Notes under the pieces: generated by a model | Seen by the model: only the letters and a program-made list of their open reading frames with translations | What the model was told of the DNA's origin: nothing | Database searches by the model: none | NCBI GenBank assembly: GCA_025354405.1 | Contig: JANXMY010000190.1 | Location: forward strand, 45,671 to 109,670 | Direction: 5' to 3' | From: Armatimonadota bacterium | GTDB lineage: Bacteria > Armatimonadota > Armatimonadia > Armatimonadales > Capsulimonadaceae | Length of the DNA: 64,000 nucleotides | Made by a program: the position numbers and the translations under genes | Shown: positions 32,659 through 40,654 of the stretch, one piece after another | How the letters are laid out: each line of letters begins with the position of its first letter | How positions within the stretch are numbered: position 1 is the first letter of the stretch

Positions 32659-33273
32659 ATGGAATCCTTTACGAAAGTCACTGGCCTTGCGGCCCCCCTG
32701 GACCGGGTCAATGCCGACACCGACCAGATCATTCCGAAGCAGTTTCTCAAGCGCATCGAGCGCACTGGTTTCGGCCAGTTCCTGTTCTTCGACTGGCGCT
32801 ATGAGGCGGACGGCACAACGCCAAACCCGGAGTTCGAGCTGAACCAGCCTCAGTATTCGGGTGCCGTGGTACTCATCACGGGTAAAAATTTCGGCTGTGG
32901 GTCGTCGCGCGAACACGCCCCGTGGGCACTGGCAGACTATGGGTTCAAAGCCATTCTCGCCCCATCTTATGCCGATATTTTCTACAACAATTGCTTCAAA
33001 AACGGGATATTGCCGGTGGTCTTGGCAGAAGAGACGATTGCCATGCTTTTGGAGCGCGGCAAGACGGCGGGTTACACGATGACGGTAGATCTGGAAAACC
33101 AGACTGTCACGGACAGTGAAGGCTTTTCGCAGCCGTTCGAGGTCGATCCGTTTCGTCGTCATTGCCTGCTGAACGGGCTGGATGACATCGGCCTGACGCT
33201 TCAGCACGAGCCGGATATTACCGCTTACGAATCGAAGCGGCCACTCTGGAAGCGCGGCGCGGTGGCGGCTTGA
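32659..33273 (+). CDS. leuD: 3-isopropylmalate dehydratase small subunit
   Basis: Swivel-domain partner of LeuC, 204 aa. The substrate-loop motif [21 protein letters not shown] is intact around residue 75, and the N-terminus has [17 protein letters not shown]. An AGGAG lies about 12 bases before the ATG. Its TGA shares a base with the ATG of the pentapeptide-repeat gene (TGATG), so that gene is translationally coupled to leucine synthesis. The 87-base gap from leuC holds no obvious element. Confidence 0.95.
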   Translation: MESFTKVTGLAAPLDRVNADTDQIIPKQFLKRIERTGFGQFLFFDWRYEADGTTPNPEFELNQPQYSGAVVLITGKNFGCGSSREHAPWALADYGFKAILAPSYADIFYNNCFKNGILPVVLAEETIAMLLERGKTAGYTMTVDLENQTVTDSEGFSQPFEVDPFRRHCLLNGLDDIGLTLQHEPDITAYESKRPLWKRGAVAA

Positions 33274-33884
33274 TGGCGGCTGCAGTGTGGAAAGAAAAAG
33301 AGTATTCCGAAGAAGACTTCGATGGCAGCGATCTCTCCCTGACGGAGATGACTCGCTGCCGGTTTTCACACTGTCGTTTTCGCGGGGCCGTTCTCAGTGA
33401 AGTTAGGCTTAAAGACTGCCACTTTGAGGAATGTGATTTCAGCGGTGCGAAGATGAATGCGGCGGAGTGTGTAACATCAGCCTTTAGTAACTGCAGCTTT
33501 ATCGGCTCGAATCTCTTTCTGGCCCGATTTGAGAGCTGCCGCCTGCTGGGATCAAACTTCGCGGAGGCAGAGATGGGGGGAATCGCCCTCGTCGGTGGCG
33601 ACTGGTCGTGGACCTCGCTGCGCCACCAAAGCTTAGCGAAGCAGGATTTGTCGGGAATTAAGTTTGCCGGGGCCGATTTCTACGGCGCGGATTTGACGGA
33701 GGCCGACTTGCGAGACTGTGATCTCGTGGAAGCGAGTTTAGATGCGGCGAAGCTGACCGATGCGAACCTGCGCGGTGCGATTTTAGACAAGGTAGATTTG
33801 AAGGGCTTAGACCTAACCGGAGTCAAGATGGACATGGCCCAGATCATGCTTCTAGCGTTGTGCTATGGGGTGAAGATTGGATAA
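33273..33884 (+). CDS. Pentapeptide-repeat protein (McbG/Qnr-like)
   Basis: A 203-aa right-handed quadrilateral beta-helix made of pentapeptide repeats of A(D/N)LxX type. Two blocks are visible: residues about 20-100 (CRFSHCRFRGAVLSEVRLKD and so on) and about 120-185 (LSGIKFAGADFYGADLTEAD, DANLRGAILDKVDLKGLDL). They are split by a non-repeat insert, WSWTSLRHQSLAKQ. The two-block layout recalls Qnr and McbG proteins, which mimic DNA and protect gyrase, but the insert lacks an obvious Qnr loop signature and function cannot be assumed. The start overlaps the leuD stop by one base. No partner gene suggests a target. Confidence 0.82.
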   Translation: MAAAVWKEKEYSEEDFDGSDLSLTEMTRCRFSHCRFRGAVLSEVRLKDCHFEECDFSGAKMNAAECVTSAFSNCSFIGSNLFLARFESCRLLGSNFAEAEMGGIALVGGDWSWTSLRHQSLAKQDLSGIKFAGADFYGADLTEADLRDCDLVEASLDAAKLTDANLRGAILDKVDLKGLDLTGVKMDMAQIMLLALCYGVKIG

Positions 33885-33903
33885 AGTATAGGGGCAGGGC
33901 AAG

Positions 33904-33990
33904 CAGAAAAGGGCGCAGAGAACAGAAGAGGGCGCAGCAAACAGAAAAGGGCGCAGCAAACAGAAAAGGGCGCAGCAAGCAGCGCCCCTA
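33904..33990. repeat. Four tandem 19-nt repeats with flanking GC-rich repeat ends
   Basis: The unit CAGAAAAGGGCGCAGCAAA occurs four times head to tail with a few substitutions, filling the gap between the convergent pentapeptide gene and pheA. It is bounded by AGGGGCAGGGC on the left and GCGCCCCTA on the right, an inverted pair. No spacers separate the units, so this is not a CRISPR. It resembles a dispersed intergenic repeat whose inside has expanded. Confidence 0.85.
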
Positions 33991-33998
33991 CATCTCAC

Positions 33999-35066
33999 CT
34001 ACCCTTCCGGATACGACCCCAGCACGTTGACATAAATCGAATGTGAGCGCAGGGCTTTCAGTGCAGCTTTGACCGGCTCATCGTTTTCATGCCCCTGGAA
34101 GTCGGCGAACTGAACATATTCCCAGGCGGCGTTCCGGGAGGGGCGCGAAGCGATCATGCTCAGGTTGACGTTGTGTGTTTCGAAAGCCCGCAAGGCACGG
34201 CCTAGGGAGCCCGGCTCGTTTTTAACTGCAAACAGGGCACTGGTCTTGTCCCGGCCCGTCGCCGGAGGCTCGTTTCGCCCGATCACCAGGAAGCGTGTCC
34301 GGTTGTGCGGGCTGTCTTCGATGCTATCGTGCAGGATCGGGACTCCGTAGACTTCGGACGAGCGCTTCGGAGCGATCGCGGCTCCGTTTGGGTCGGCAGC
34401 AGCACGTTCAGCAGCTTTCGAGGTCGGCATGACTTCGATGATCTCGGCGTGGGGCAGATGCGAGTCGATCCATTGGCGACTCTGAGCGAGGGGCTGCGGC
34501 CCGGTGTAAAGCCGCTGGATGTCGCTCAGAGACTTGGCGTGGGTCAATAAGTTTTGAACGATCGTGACATAGATCTCAGCGCAAATCTTTAGCGTTGTTT
34601 CATGAAACATATCCAGCGTGTAGTTGACAACCCCCTCAGTGGAGTTTTCAACCGGCACGACTCCGTAGTCCGCCCGGCCGCGCTCGACTTCACCGAAAAC
34701 GTCCGGGATGGTTGCGCAGTCGTAGTAACCAGTCGAGGAGCCAAAGCGTGAGACAGCGGCCATCTCGGTGAAAGTTCCTGGAGGCCCCCAGTACGCGACC
34801 GTCATCGGCTTTTGCAGGGCGATGCTGGCGGAGATAATCTCCCGGTACACGGCCAGCAGTGAGGCCTGCGGCATAGCTCCGGCTCCGCGCAGCTGCATCA
34901 GACGCTCGACCAGGTCGCGCTCACGCTCCGGCGCAAAATAACGTGCGCTCTTGTTGTCGGCTTTTTCTTTGCCAACTTCCAGAGAGACTTCGGCCCGCTG
35001 GTTCAGGAGGCTTACAAGCTGCTCATCAATGGTGTCAATTCGGTATCTCAGGTCTTCTAAACTCAT
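33999..35066 (-). CDS. pheA: Bifunctional chorismate mutase/prephenate dehydratase
   Basis: P-protein of phenylalanine synthesis, 355 aa, cytoplasmic. An AroQ chorismate-mutase domain fills residues 1-85 (LRYRIDTIDEQLVSLLNQRA). Prephenate dehydratase covers about 90-270, with YWGPPGTFTEMAA and the catalytic TRF in PHNRTRFLVIG. A regulatory ACT domain follows to the end: NEPGSLGRALRAFETHNVNL, then MIASRPS in place of the common ESRP. Phe feedback inhibition is expected from the ACT domain. It is divergent from accB across 103 bases. Confidence 0.95.
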   Translation of the reverse strand: MSLEDLRYRIDTIDEQLVSLLNQRAEVSLEVGKEKADNKSARYFAPERERDLVERLMQLRGAGAMPQASLLAVYREIISASIALQKPMTVAYWGPPGTFTEMAAVSRFGSSTGYYDCATIPDVFGEVERGRADYGVVPVENSTEGVVNYTLDMFHETTLKICAEIYVTIVQNLLTHAKSLSDIQRLYTGPQPLAQSRQWIDSHLPHAEIIEVMPTSKAAERAAADPNGAAIAPKRSSEVYGVPILHDSIEDSPHNRTRFLVIGRNEPPATGRDKTSALFAVKNEPGSLGRALRAFETHNVNLSMIASRPSRNAAWEYVQFADFQGHENDEPVKAALKALRSHSIYVNVLGSYPEG

Positions 35067-35122
35067 GGTCCGCCAATGTTCGGCAGGGAGGCCCGCAATT
35101 CCTTCTCAAACATTTCCTTCCC

Positions 35123-35153
35123 TTGACTTCCCCCCCCGCCGCCGTGCTACAAT
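35123..35153 (+). promoter_or_regulatory. Promoter for accB-hom operon
   Basis: TTGACT (35123-35128), a 19-base spacer containing a run of eight C, then TACAAT (35148-35153). The start would lie about ten bases before the accB GTG, leaving a very short leader. Spacing is slightly long, and the C-run could vary by slippage and tune it. Confidence 0.5.
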
Positions 35154-35169
35154 AACCCAGAGGCCCTAT

Positions 35170-35682
35170 GTGACCGAACCAACTGAAAACTCAAACAAAT
35201 CCCTGGCAGAGACACTTAAGCGGCTGGCCGTTCTGGTCAGCGAAAACGGACTGTCGGAGCTGATGGTCGAAGAGAACGGCGTCACCGTGACGCTGAAGGC
35301 GACGGCGGATTTGGGAGCGATTTCAACAGCACTTTCCGTGCAGGCCCATCCCCATATTCTGACCGCCGCGCAGTCCCCCGCCTACTCGCAGGCCGCCGTG
35401 ACGCTCCCGATTGCGAACCCCAAAGCGGGCCGTGCAGCGACTGCCGTGGCACTGGAATCGCCAATGGTCGGGGTCTTTTACTTGTCGTCCTCGCCGGAAG
35501 ACCCGCCCTTTGTTGCCGTGGGCGACATGGTGAAAGCAGGTCAGACAATTGGCCTGATCGAAGCCATGAAAGTTTACAGCGAAGTGCCTTCCGAAGTTTC
35601 GGGCCGAGTAGCAGAGCTGCCGGTCGCGAGTGGCAAACTGGTTCAGCAGGGCCAGGCACTGATCTATGTGGAGCCGTCGTGA
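35170..35682 (+). CDS. accB: Biotin carboxyl carrier protein of acetyl-CoA carboxylase
   Basis: BCCP, 170 aa. The N-terminal part has the usual LKRLAVLVSENGLSELMVEENG, a Pro/Ala-rich linker covers about 60-90, and the C-terminal biotinyl domain has the acceptor Lys in LIEAMKVYSEVPSE. The second residue after EAMK is Tyr where Met-Asn is usual, which is tolerated in the family. The GTG start has AGAGG six bases upstream. accC is not adjacent, contrary to the common accBC pair; instead hom overlaps its stop by four bases (GTGA). Carrier role in fatty acid synthesis is very likely, though service to another biotin carboxylase cannot be excluded. Confidence 0.9.
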   Translation: MTEPTENSNKSLAETLKRLAVLVSENGLSELMVEENGVTVTLKATADLGAISTALSVQAHPHILTAAQSPAYSQAAVTLPIANPKAGRAATAVALESPMVGVFYLSSSPEDPPFVAVGDMVKAGQTIGLIEAMKVYSEVPSEVSGRVAELPVASGKLVQQGQALIYVEPS

Positions 35683-36983
35683 CATCAAATTCGACAACGA
35701 AAAGCCAAATTACAGTCGGAATCCTAGGCCTGGGAGTGGTGGGCAGCGGTACGGTTCGTGTTCTGACGGAAAACGCCGCCGACATCGCCCGTAAAGTAGG
35801 TCTGCCGGTGGTCATCAAGCGAATCGCCGTGCGGGACCGCTCAAAGCCGCGCGATGCGGTCATCGACCCGGCCCTGTTAACAGAGCGGCCAGAAGATGTC
35901 ATTGATGATCCCGATATTGATATTCTCTGCGAGCTGATCGGCGGGGTCGAACCTGCCCATGGTTATGTTTTGCGTGCGATCCAGTCTGGCAAGAACATTG
36001 TTACGGCAAATAAGGAAATGATGGCGAAGGCCGGTCATGACCTCTTGCACGAAGCTGAAAATCGCGGACTGGACTTTAATTTCGAGGGCAGCGTCGGTGG
36101 CGGTATCCCGATTATCCAGCCGCTGAAGCAGGCACTGACCGCGAATCACTTTACCGAGGTGATGGGGATAGTGAATGGCACGACCAACTATATCCTTTCC
36201 AAAATGACTGCCGAAGATGCAGATTTCGGGGATGTACTCGCTGAGGCCCAGACACACGGTTACGCAGAGCCAGACCCGACCAATGATATTGAAGGCTTCG
36301 ATGCCCAGTACAAGACGGCGATTTTGTCGTCTATCGCGTTCACCTCGCGCGTCCTGCCCGAGAATATCTACGTCGAAGGCATCACGAAGATCAGCCGACG
36401 CGATATCGCCGTCGCCCGCGACCTGGGGTACGTCATTAAGATCGTCGGGATCGGTCAGGATTTGGGCGAGGCTTTACAGATACGCGTTCACCCGGTTCTG
36501 CTGCCGAAAGGCCACCCGCTGGCCTCGGTCAACGATGTTTATAATGCCATTTATTTGAAGGGAAATGCAGTCGGCGATGTCATGTTCTACGGTCGCGGTG
36601 CCGGCAGCCTGCCGACCGGCAGCGCAGTAGTCGGCGATATCATCGAGATCGCTCGAAATATCGTGCATGGTGCGACCGGACACATCGGCTGCACCTGTTT
36701 CGATCAAAAGCCGACTTTGCCGATTTCCCACCTGCGTACGAAATACTACATCCGGCTAATTGCTCATGACCTTCCCAAGGTACTTGCCAGTCTCGCCAGC
36801 GTCTTCGGAGACTTCAACGTCAGTATTGAGAGCGTCGTCCAGCGTGCCTTGCCGGATGGCGACGCCGAAATTGTCTGGATCACCCATCAAACTTTAGAAG
36901 CGAACCTCCGATCCGCTCTCGACGTCATTCAGAGACTGCATATCGTCTCCGGCATCGAGAACTGGATTCGGGTAGAAGAGTAA
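35679..36983 (+). CDS. hom: Homoserine dehydrogenase
   Basis: NAD(P)H-dependent reduction of aspartate semialdehyde to homoserine, for threonine and methionine. Rossmann motif GLGVVGSGTVRVL at about 17-29; the catalytic region GIVNGTTNYILSKM and EAQTHGYAEPDPTNDIEGFDAQYK; a C-terminal ACT domain PKVLASLASVFGDFNVSIES. The 434 aa length is standard. GTG start coupled to accB. thrC lies two genes downstream; thrB is not in the window. Confidence 0.95.
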   Translation: MTSNSTTKSQITVGILGLGVVGSGTVRVLTENAADIARKVGLPVVIKRIAVRDRSKPRDAVIDPALLTERPEDVIDDPDIDILCELIGGVEPAHGYVLRAIQSGKNIVTANKEMMAKAGHDLLHEAENRGLDFNFEGSVGGGIPIIQPLKQALTANHFTEVMGIVNGTTNYILSKMTAEDADFGDVLAEAQTHGYAEPDPTNDIEGFDAQYKTAILSSIAFTSRVLPENIYVEGITKISRRDIAVARDLGYVIKIVGIGQDLGEALQIRVHPVLLPKGHPLASVNDVYNAIYLKGNAVGDVMFYGRGAGSLPTGSAVVGDIIEIARNIVHGATGHIGCTCFDQKPTLPISHLRTKYYIRLIAHDLPKVLASLASVFGDFNVSIESVVQRALPDGDAEIVWITHQTLEANLRSALDVIQRLHIVSGIENWIRVEE

Positions 36984-36986
36984 GAC

Positions 36987-37586
36987 ATGCATTTAACTAT
37001 CGATCAGCTCCCACGAAACCTGCGGGGCACCATCTGGGCGTGCCTTATCGCTCCCCGGCCCATTGCACTGATCTCAACTCAGGACAGTTCGGGCATTCCT
37101 AACATCGCGCCGTACAACTCCTTTTCTGGCCTCGCGAATAACCCGCCGATGCTGGGGATATCTTTTAGCCGCCGTGAAGATGAAGAAAAGACGACCCTGA
37201 CCAATATCAAAGAGACAGGGGTCTTTGTCATCAATCTCGTGCCACGCTTTCTAGCGGATATCATGAACAAGTCCGCCGAAAATTCCGGCAAAGTGGACGA
37301 CTTCGACCGGCTTGGCCTGACACGGGCCGAGGCCAGTACGATCACTTGCCCCCGGATCGTGGAAAGTCCAGCGTCGATGGAATGCCGCCTGATTAACTCA
37401 ATGCTCCTGTCACCGAGCCGGTGTGATTTCGTTGTGGCCCAGATTGTGGGCGTGACCATCCGTGACGAATTTTATACCGCGGAGCACGGCTTCGACCCTC
37501 AAGCGGCCGACTTGCTGGCGAGTATCGGGCCCGAGGACTACATTTCCCTCAATGGCGAGGCGCTGCACCTGCCGAAAACCTGGTAA
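36987..37586 (+). CDS. Flavin reductase-like FMN-binding split-barrel protein
   Basis: A 199-aa member of the DIM6/NTAB flavin-reductase-like family: APRPIALISTQDSSGIPNIAPYNSF at residues 15-40, MLGISFSRREDEEKTTLTNI, and ETGVFVINLV are the FMN-contact strands. Such proteins reduce FMN for a partner or act as stand-alone oxidoreductases. It begins three bases after hom and ends five before thrC, so it is co-expressed with threonine synthesis although no biochemical link is known. Substrate unknown. Confidence 0.85.
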   Translation: MHLTIDQLPRNLRGTIWACLIAPRPIALISTQDSSGIPNIAPYNSFSGLANNPPMLGISFSRREDEEKTTLTNIKETGVFVINLVPRFLADIMNKSAENSGKVDDFDRLGLTRAEASTITCPRIVESPASMECRLINSMLLSPSRCDFVVAQIVGVTIRDEFYTAEHGFDPQAADLLASIGPEDYISLNGEALHLPKTW

Positions 37587-37591
37587 TAATT

Positions 37592-38650
37592 ATGCGACAA
37601 GGAATTATCAATACCTATCGGGCCTATCTGCCTGTCACCGAGAGTACGCCCGTTGTAACACTCTACGAAGGTGACACGCCTCTGATCCCTGCCCCTCGTT
37701 TGGCGCAGGCAATCACTCCAGGTCTCAAGCTCATGCTCAAATTTGAGGGGATGAACCCTACGGGATCGTTTAAGGACCGTGGCATGACGATGGCTGTCAC
37801 GAAGGCCGTCGAGGACGGTGCGTGTGCAGTCATGTGCGCCTCTACGGGCAACACCAGCGCGGCAGCTTCCGCCTACGCCGCCCGGGCGGGCATACGATGC
37901 GTCGTGCTGCTGCCGAATACCGATGTTGCCCTGGGTAAGCTGTCACAGGCGCTGATACATGGGGCGAAAGTGGTGGCTATTGAAGGCACGTTTGACGATG
38001 CTCTGGTGCTGACCCGGCAGATCTGCGAGAAATACCCGATCACGATCGTCAACCATATCAACCCGCACCGCATCGAAGGCCAGAAAACGGGGGCATTCGA
38101 AGTCTGCGACGTTTTAGGTGATGCTCCGGACTTTCATGCTCTCCCCGTTGGCAATGCTGGAAATATCACGGCCTATTGGAAGGGCTATAAAGAGTATTTT
38201 GCTGCGGGATTATCGACCAAGCTGCCGAAGATGATAGGCTTCCAGGCCGCGGGTTCCTCCCCAATCGTCGACGGTGCCCCGGTGCTGAACCCGCACACCA
38301 TCGCTACCGCCATTCGTATCGGCAATCCGGCATCCTGGCAGCATGCACTGACAGCTCGAGATGAGTCTGGCGGGCTGATCGGGAAGGTCACCGACGAAGA
38401 GATTCTGAAAGCTTATTTGATGCTGCCAGCTCTGGAAGGCGTTTTCACCGAGCCAGCCTGTGCCGCCCCAATCGCCGGATTGAAAAAGCTTTATGACGCC
38501 GGATATTTTGAAGAGTATGACGGTGCAACGGTCGCGATCACGCTGACCGGGCATGGCTTGAAGGATCCAGACCGGGCCATTAAGAGCGTGGCGCACCCGG
38601 CGACAGTTCCGGCGACGCTTGAAGCGGTCGTCAAAGCGCTGGATTTCTAA
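37592..38650 (+). CDS. thrC: Threonine synthase
   Basis: PLP-dependent conversion of O-phosphohomoserine to threonine. The PLP lysine is in NPTGSFKDRGMTMAV, the phosphate loop is CASTGNTSAAASAYAARAG, and PVGNAGNITAYWKGYKE binds the cofactor ring. At 352 aa it is the short class without the N-terminal extension of yeast and E. coli types. It is fourth in the accB operon and is followed after three bases by the first signal peptidase gene. Confidence 0.95.
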   Translation: MRQGIINTYRAYLPVTESTPVVTLYEGDTPLIPAPRLAQAITPGLKLMLKFEGMNPTGSFKDRGMTMAVTKAVEDGACAVMCASTGNTSAAASAYAARAGIRCVVLLPNTDVALGKLSQALIHGAKVVAIEGTFDDALVLTRQICEKYPITIVNHINPHRIEGQKTGAFEVCDVLGDAPDFHALPVGNAGNITAYWKGYKEYFAAGLSTKLPKMIGFQAAGSSPIVDGAPVLNPHTIATAIRIGNPASWQHALTARDESGGLIGKVTDEEILKAYLMLPALEGVFTEPACAAPIAGLKKLYDAGYFEEYDGATVAITLTGHGLKDPDRAIKSVAHPATVPATLEAVVKALDF

Positions 38651-38653
38651 GTC

Positions 38654-39187
38654 ATGACGCCTCTTCCGACACCAGAAGCAGATAAACAGCGTCAAAAGAT
38701 ACTTCTGCGCCGTGTCGAATGGGCATTTCTCGCGGTGTTTCTGGTCGGAGCACTAGCCGTCTACTTTACGGTGCAGCGAGTGGTCGTGCATGGCCGCTCT
38801 ATGGAGCCGACACTGCACGATGGGGATGCTCTCATTGCCTGGAAAGCGGAAGCCCGAGGGAAGCTGCGTGAGGGTAATGTCATCGTATTTCGGGACACGA
38901 ATGGCGAAGAGCTAATCAAGCGAATTGTCTTTGTTCAGAATGATCAGGGCACGGCGAAACCACCGGAGAATGTGCAGATACCCGGCAGTGCCCGAGCCTG
39001 GAAAACGCTTTTCCGTGAATACAGCGAAGAGATAAAGTCAGGAAGACTTCCACATCCATCCCCGGCGAATACGATTTGGGTCATGGGTGATAATACAGAC
39101 AATTCCGAAGACAGTCGTGTCTTCGGGCCAGTCCGACGTGATCAGATTGTCGGCGTGGTCTATGTTAAAGATATTGGCCCGGAATGA
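38654..39187 (+). CDS. lepB: Signal peptidase I (first of a tandem pair)
   Basis: Membrane-anchored leader peptidase cleaving Sec signal peptides, 177 aa. An N-terminal helix (AFLAVFLVGALAVYFTVQRVV, roughly 22-42) is followed by the nucleophile Ser in VHGRSMEPTLHDGD, the general-base Lys in EELIKRIVF, and the C-terminal box VMGDNTDNSEDSRVFGPV. Catalytic residues are complete. The adjacent gene encodes a second, diverged signal peptidase overlapping by four bases. They sit between thrC and purC, an unusual place for the genes. Confidence 0.92.
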   Translation: MTPLPTPEADKQRQKILLRRVEWAFLAVFLVGALAVYFTVQRVVVHGRSMEPTLHDGDALIAWKAEARGKLREGNVIVFRDTNGEELIKRIVFVQNDQGTAKPPENVQIPGSARAWKTLFREYSEEIKSGRLPHPSPANTIWVMGDNTDNSEDSRVFGPVRRDQIVGVVYVKDIGPE

Positions 39188-39663
39188 ACCGAATTCGTAA
39201 GCAGACATGGATTGCTCTCGGCTTTTTGGTACTCTTTGCGCTGGTGCTGCGGCTGAATGTCCGGCAGGGCCAGGTGCATGGGCCGTCGATGTCACCAACG
39301 TTCGAAGATGGTAACACGGTCTTGGTCTGGAAGACGTTTCCCGTCTCGAAGCTCCAGGCGGGTAATGTGATCGTGTTCCGGGACACAAACGGCGATGAGC
39401 TGATTAAACGTGTGGCCTTTATTCGTCCCGTCTGGCAGCCTCTTCCACCCCCTGGAACGTTTCGCACCATCAATGGCGGCCGGGATGTGCCATGGACGAT
39501 CCTCTTTGGCCCATACTTCGCGAATGTCGGCGTCGGACAGACGCCTCGGCCAGGTAAAGACCGAACGATTTATGTGCTTGGCGACAATCTTCTGAACTCT
39601 GACGATAGCCGTCATATCGGCCCGATCAGCCCCAATCAGGTGTTAGGCAAAGTTATTCCATGA
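39184..39663 (+). CDS. Signal peptidase I (second of a tandem pair)
   Basis: A 159-aa paralogue of the preceding peptidase. One N-terminal helix (WIALGFLVLFALVLRL), the nucleophile Ser in VHGPSMSPTFEDGN, Lys in DELIKRVAF and the closing box VLGDNLLNSDDSRHIGPI. All catalytic residues are kept, so it should be active. It overlaps its neighbours by four bases on both sides (ATGA). The two copies differ in the substrate-pocket region, suggesting divided specificity; that is inference. Confidence 0.9.
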   Translation: MNRIRKQTWIALGFLVLFALVLRLNVRQGQVHGPSMSPTFEDGNTVLVWKTFPVSKLQAGNVIVFRDTNGDELIKRVAFIRPVWQPLPPPGTFRTINGGRDVPWTILFGPYFANVGVGQTPRPGKDRTIYVLGDNLLNSDDSRHIGPISPNQVLGKVIP

Positions 39664-40595
39664 GCCAAGTTATTCTCCAGACCGATATTCCCGGCTTGCC
39701 CAAGTTTATCACCGGCAAAGTGCGCGACGTTTACGACCTCGGCACGGAGCTGCTGATTGTCGCGACCGACCGGCTATCGGCGTTTGACGTCGTGCTGCCG
39801 ACCGGCATTCCCGATAAGGGCCGCGTCCTGACTGCCCTCTCCCATTTCTGGTTTGACAAGGCCAAAGACATCGTACCAAATCACCTCCTCGCGAGTGACA
39901 TGGATACCATCGGGGCACGTTTGCATGATGCCGGTGTCGTCGTCACCGCCGAGATGATCTCGATGCTGGAAGGCCGGACCCAGCTTGTCCGCAAATGCGC
40001 CGCACTGCCGGTTGAATGCGTTGTGCGCGGGTACCTCGACGGCTCTGCCTGGAAAGACTATCAGACACTCTTTGGCCACGGTGGAGAAGTTAAGCTCTAC
40101 GATATACTCGTCCCAATCGGCCTGCGTCAGGGTGAGCAGTTCCCATCGCCGCTCTTCACCCCCGCGGCCAAAGCCCACACCGGACACGACACAAATATCA
40201 CGGCGTCGCAGGCCGCTGAGATAGTTGGGGAGGATGTTGCCGCGGAGCTTTCGACCAAAAGTATCGCCCTCTACAATTTCGCCCGCGCCTACGCCGCCGA
40301 GCGGGGCATCATCATCGCCGATACAAAGTTCGAGTTTGGCCTTCTGGACGGTCAGTTAATTTTGATCGATGAGGTCCTCACCCCTGACTCCTCCCGTTTC
40401 TGGGAAGCATCGGCCTACAAACCCGGCAAAGCACAGGCCTCTTTCGACAAACAGTTTGTGCGCGATTATTTGCAGACGCTTTCCTGGGACAAGACTTATC
40501 CCGGCCCGGAGCTGCCGCAAGAGATAACCGACAAAACCGCCGACAAGTACCGGGAAGCTTACCATCGGCTGACGGGCGAAGAATTGCCACAATGA
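39660..40595 (+). CDS. purC: Phosphoribosylaminoimidazole-succinocarboxamide synthase
   Basis: SAICAR synthase of purine biosynthesis, 311 aa, the long form found in many bacteria and yeast. Signatures: KFITGKVRDVYDLG near 15, ATDRLSAFDVVLPTGIPDKG near 35, VECVVRGYLDGSAWKDYQ near 120, DTKFEFGLLDGQLILIDEVLTPDSSRFW near 220. ATP-dependent, cytoplasmic. Start coupled to the second signal peptidase gene. Last gene of the run beginning at accB. Confidence 0.96.
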   Translation: MSQVILQTDIPGLPKFITGKVRDVYDLGTELLIVATDRLSAFDVVLPTGIPDKGRVLTALSHFWFDKAKDIVPNHLLASDMDTIGARLHDAGVVVTAEMISMLEGRTQLVRKCAALPVECVVRGYLDGSAWKDYQTLFGHGGEVKLYDILVPIGLRQGEQFPSPLFTPAAKAHTGHDTNITASQAAEIVGEDVAAELSTKSIALYNFARAYAAERGIIIADTKFEFGLLDGQLILIDEVLTPDSSRFWEASAYKPGKAQASFDKQFVRDYLQTLSWDKTYPGPELPQEITDKTADKYREAYHRLTGEELPQ

Positions 40596-40654
40596 AGTTC
40601 GGCTGATGAAAGACTGCACCGCCTGGCTGACGAGAGTGCTCTGGAGAATTTGCT

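Noticed and set aside
32065..33369. A 434-codon open frame on the minus strand over leuD and the end of leuC
   Set aside because: It lies opposite two certain genes, has no family resemblance and arises from codon bias in GC-rich sequence.
33904..33990. CRISPR array
   Set aside because: Repeat units abut directly with no spacers, and no cas gene is present.
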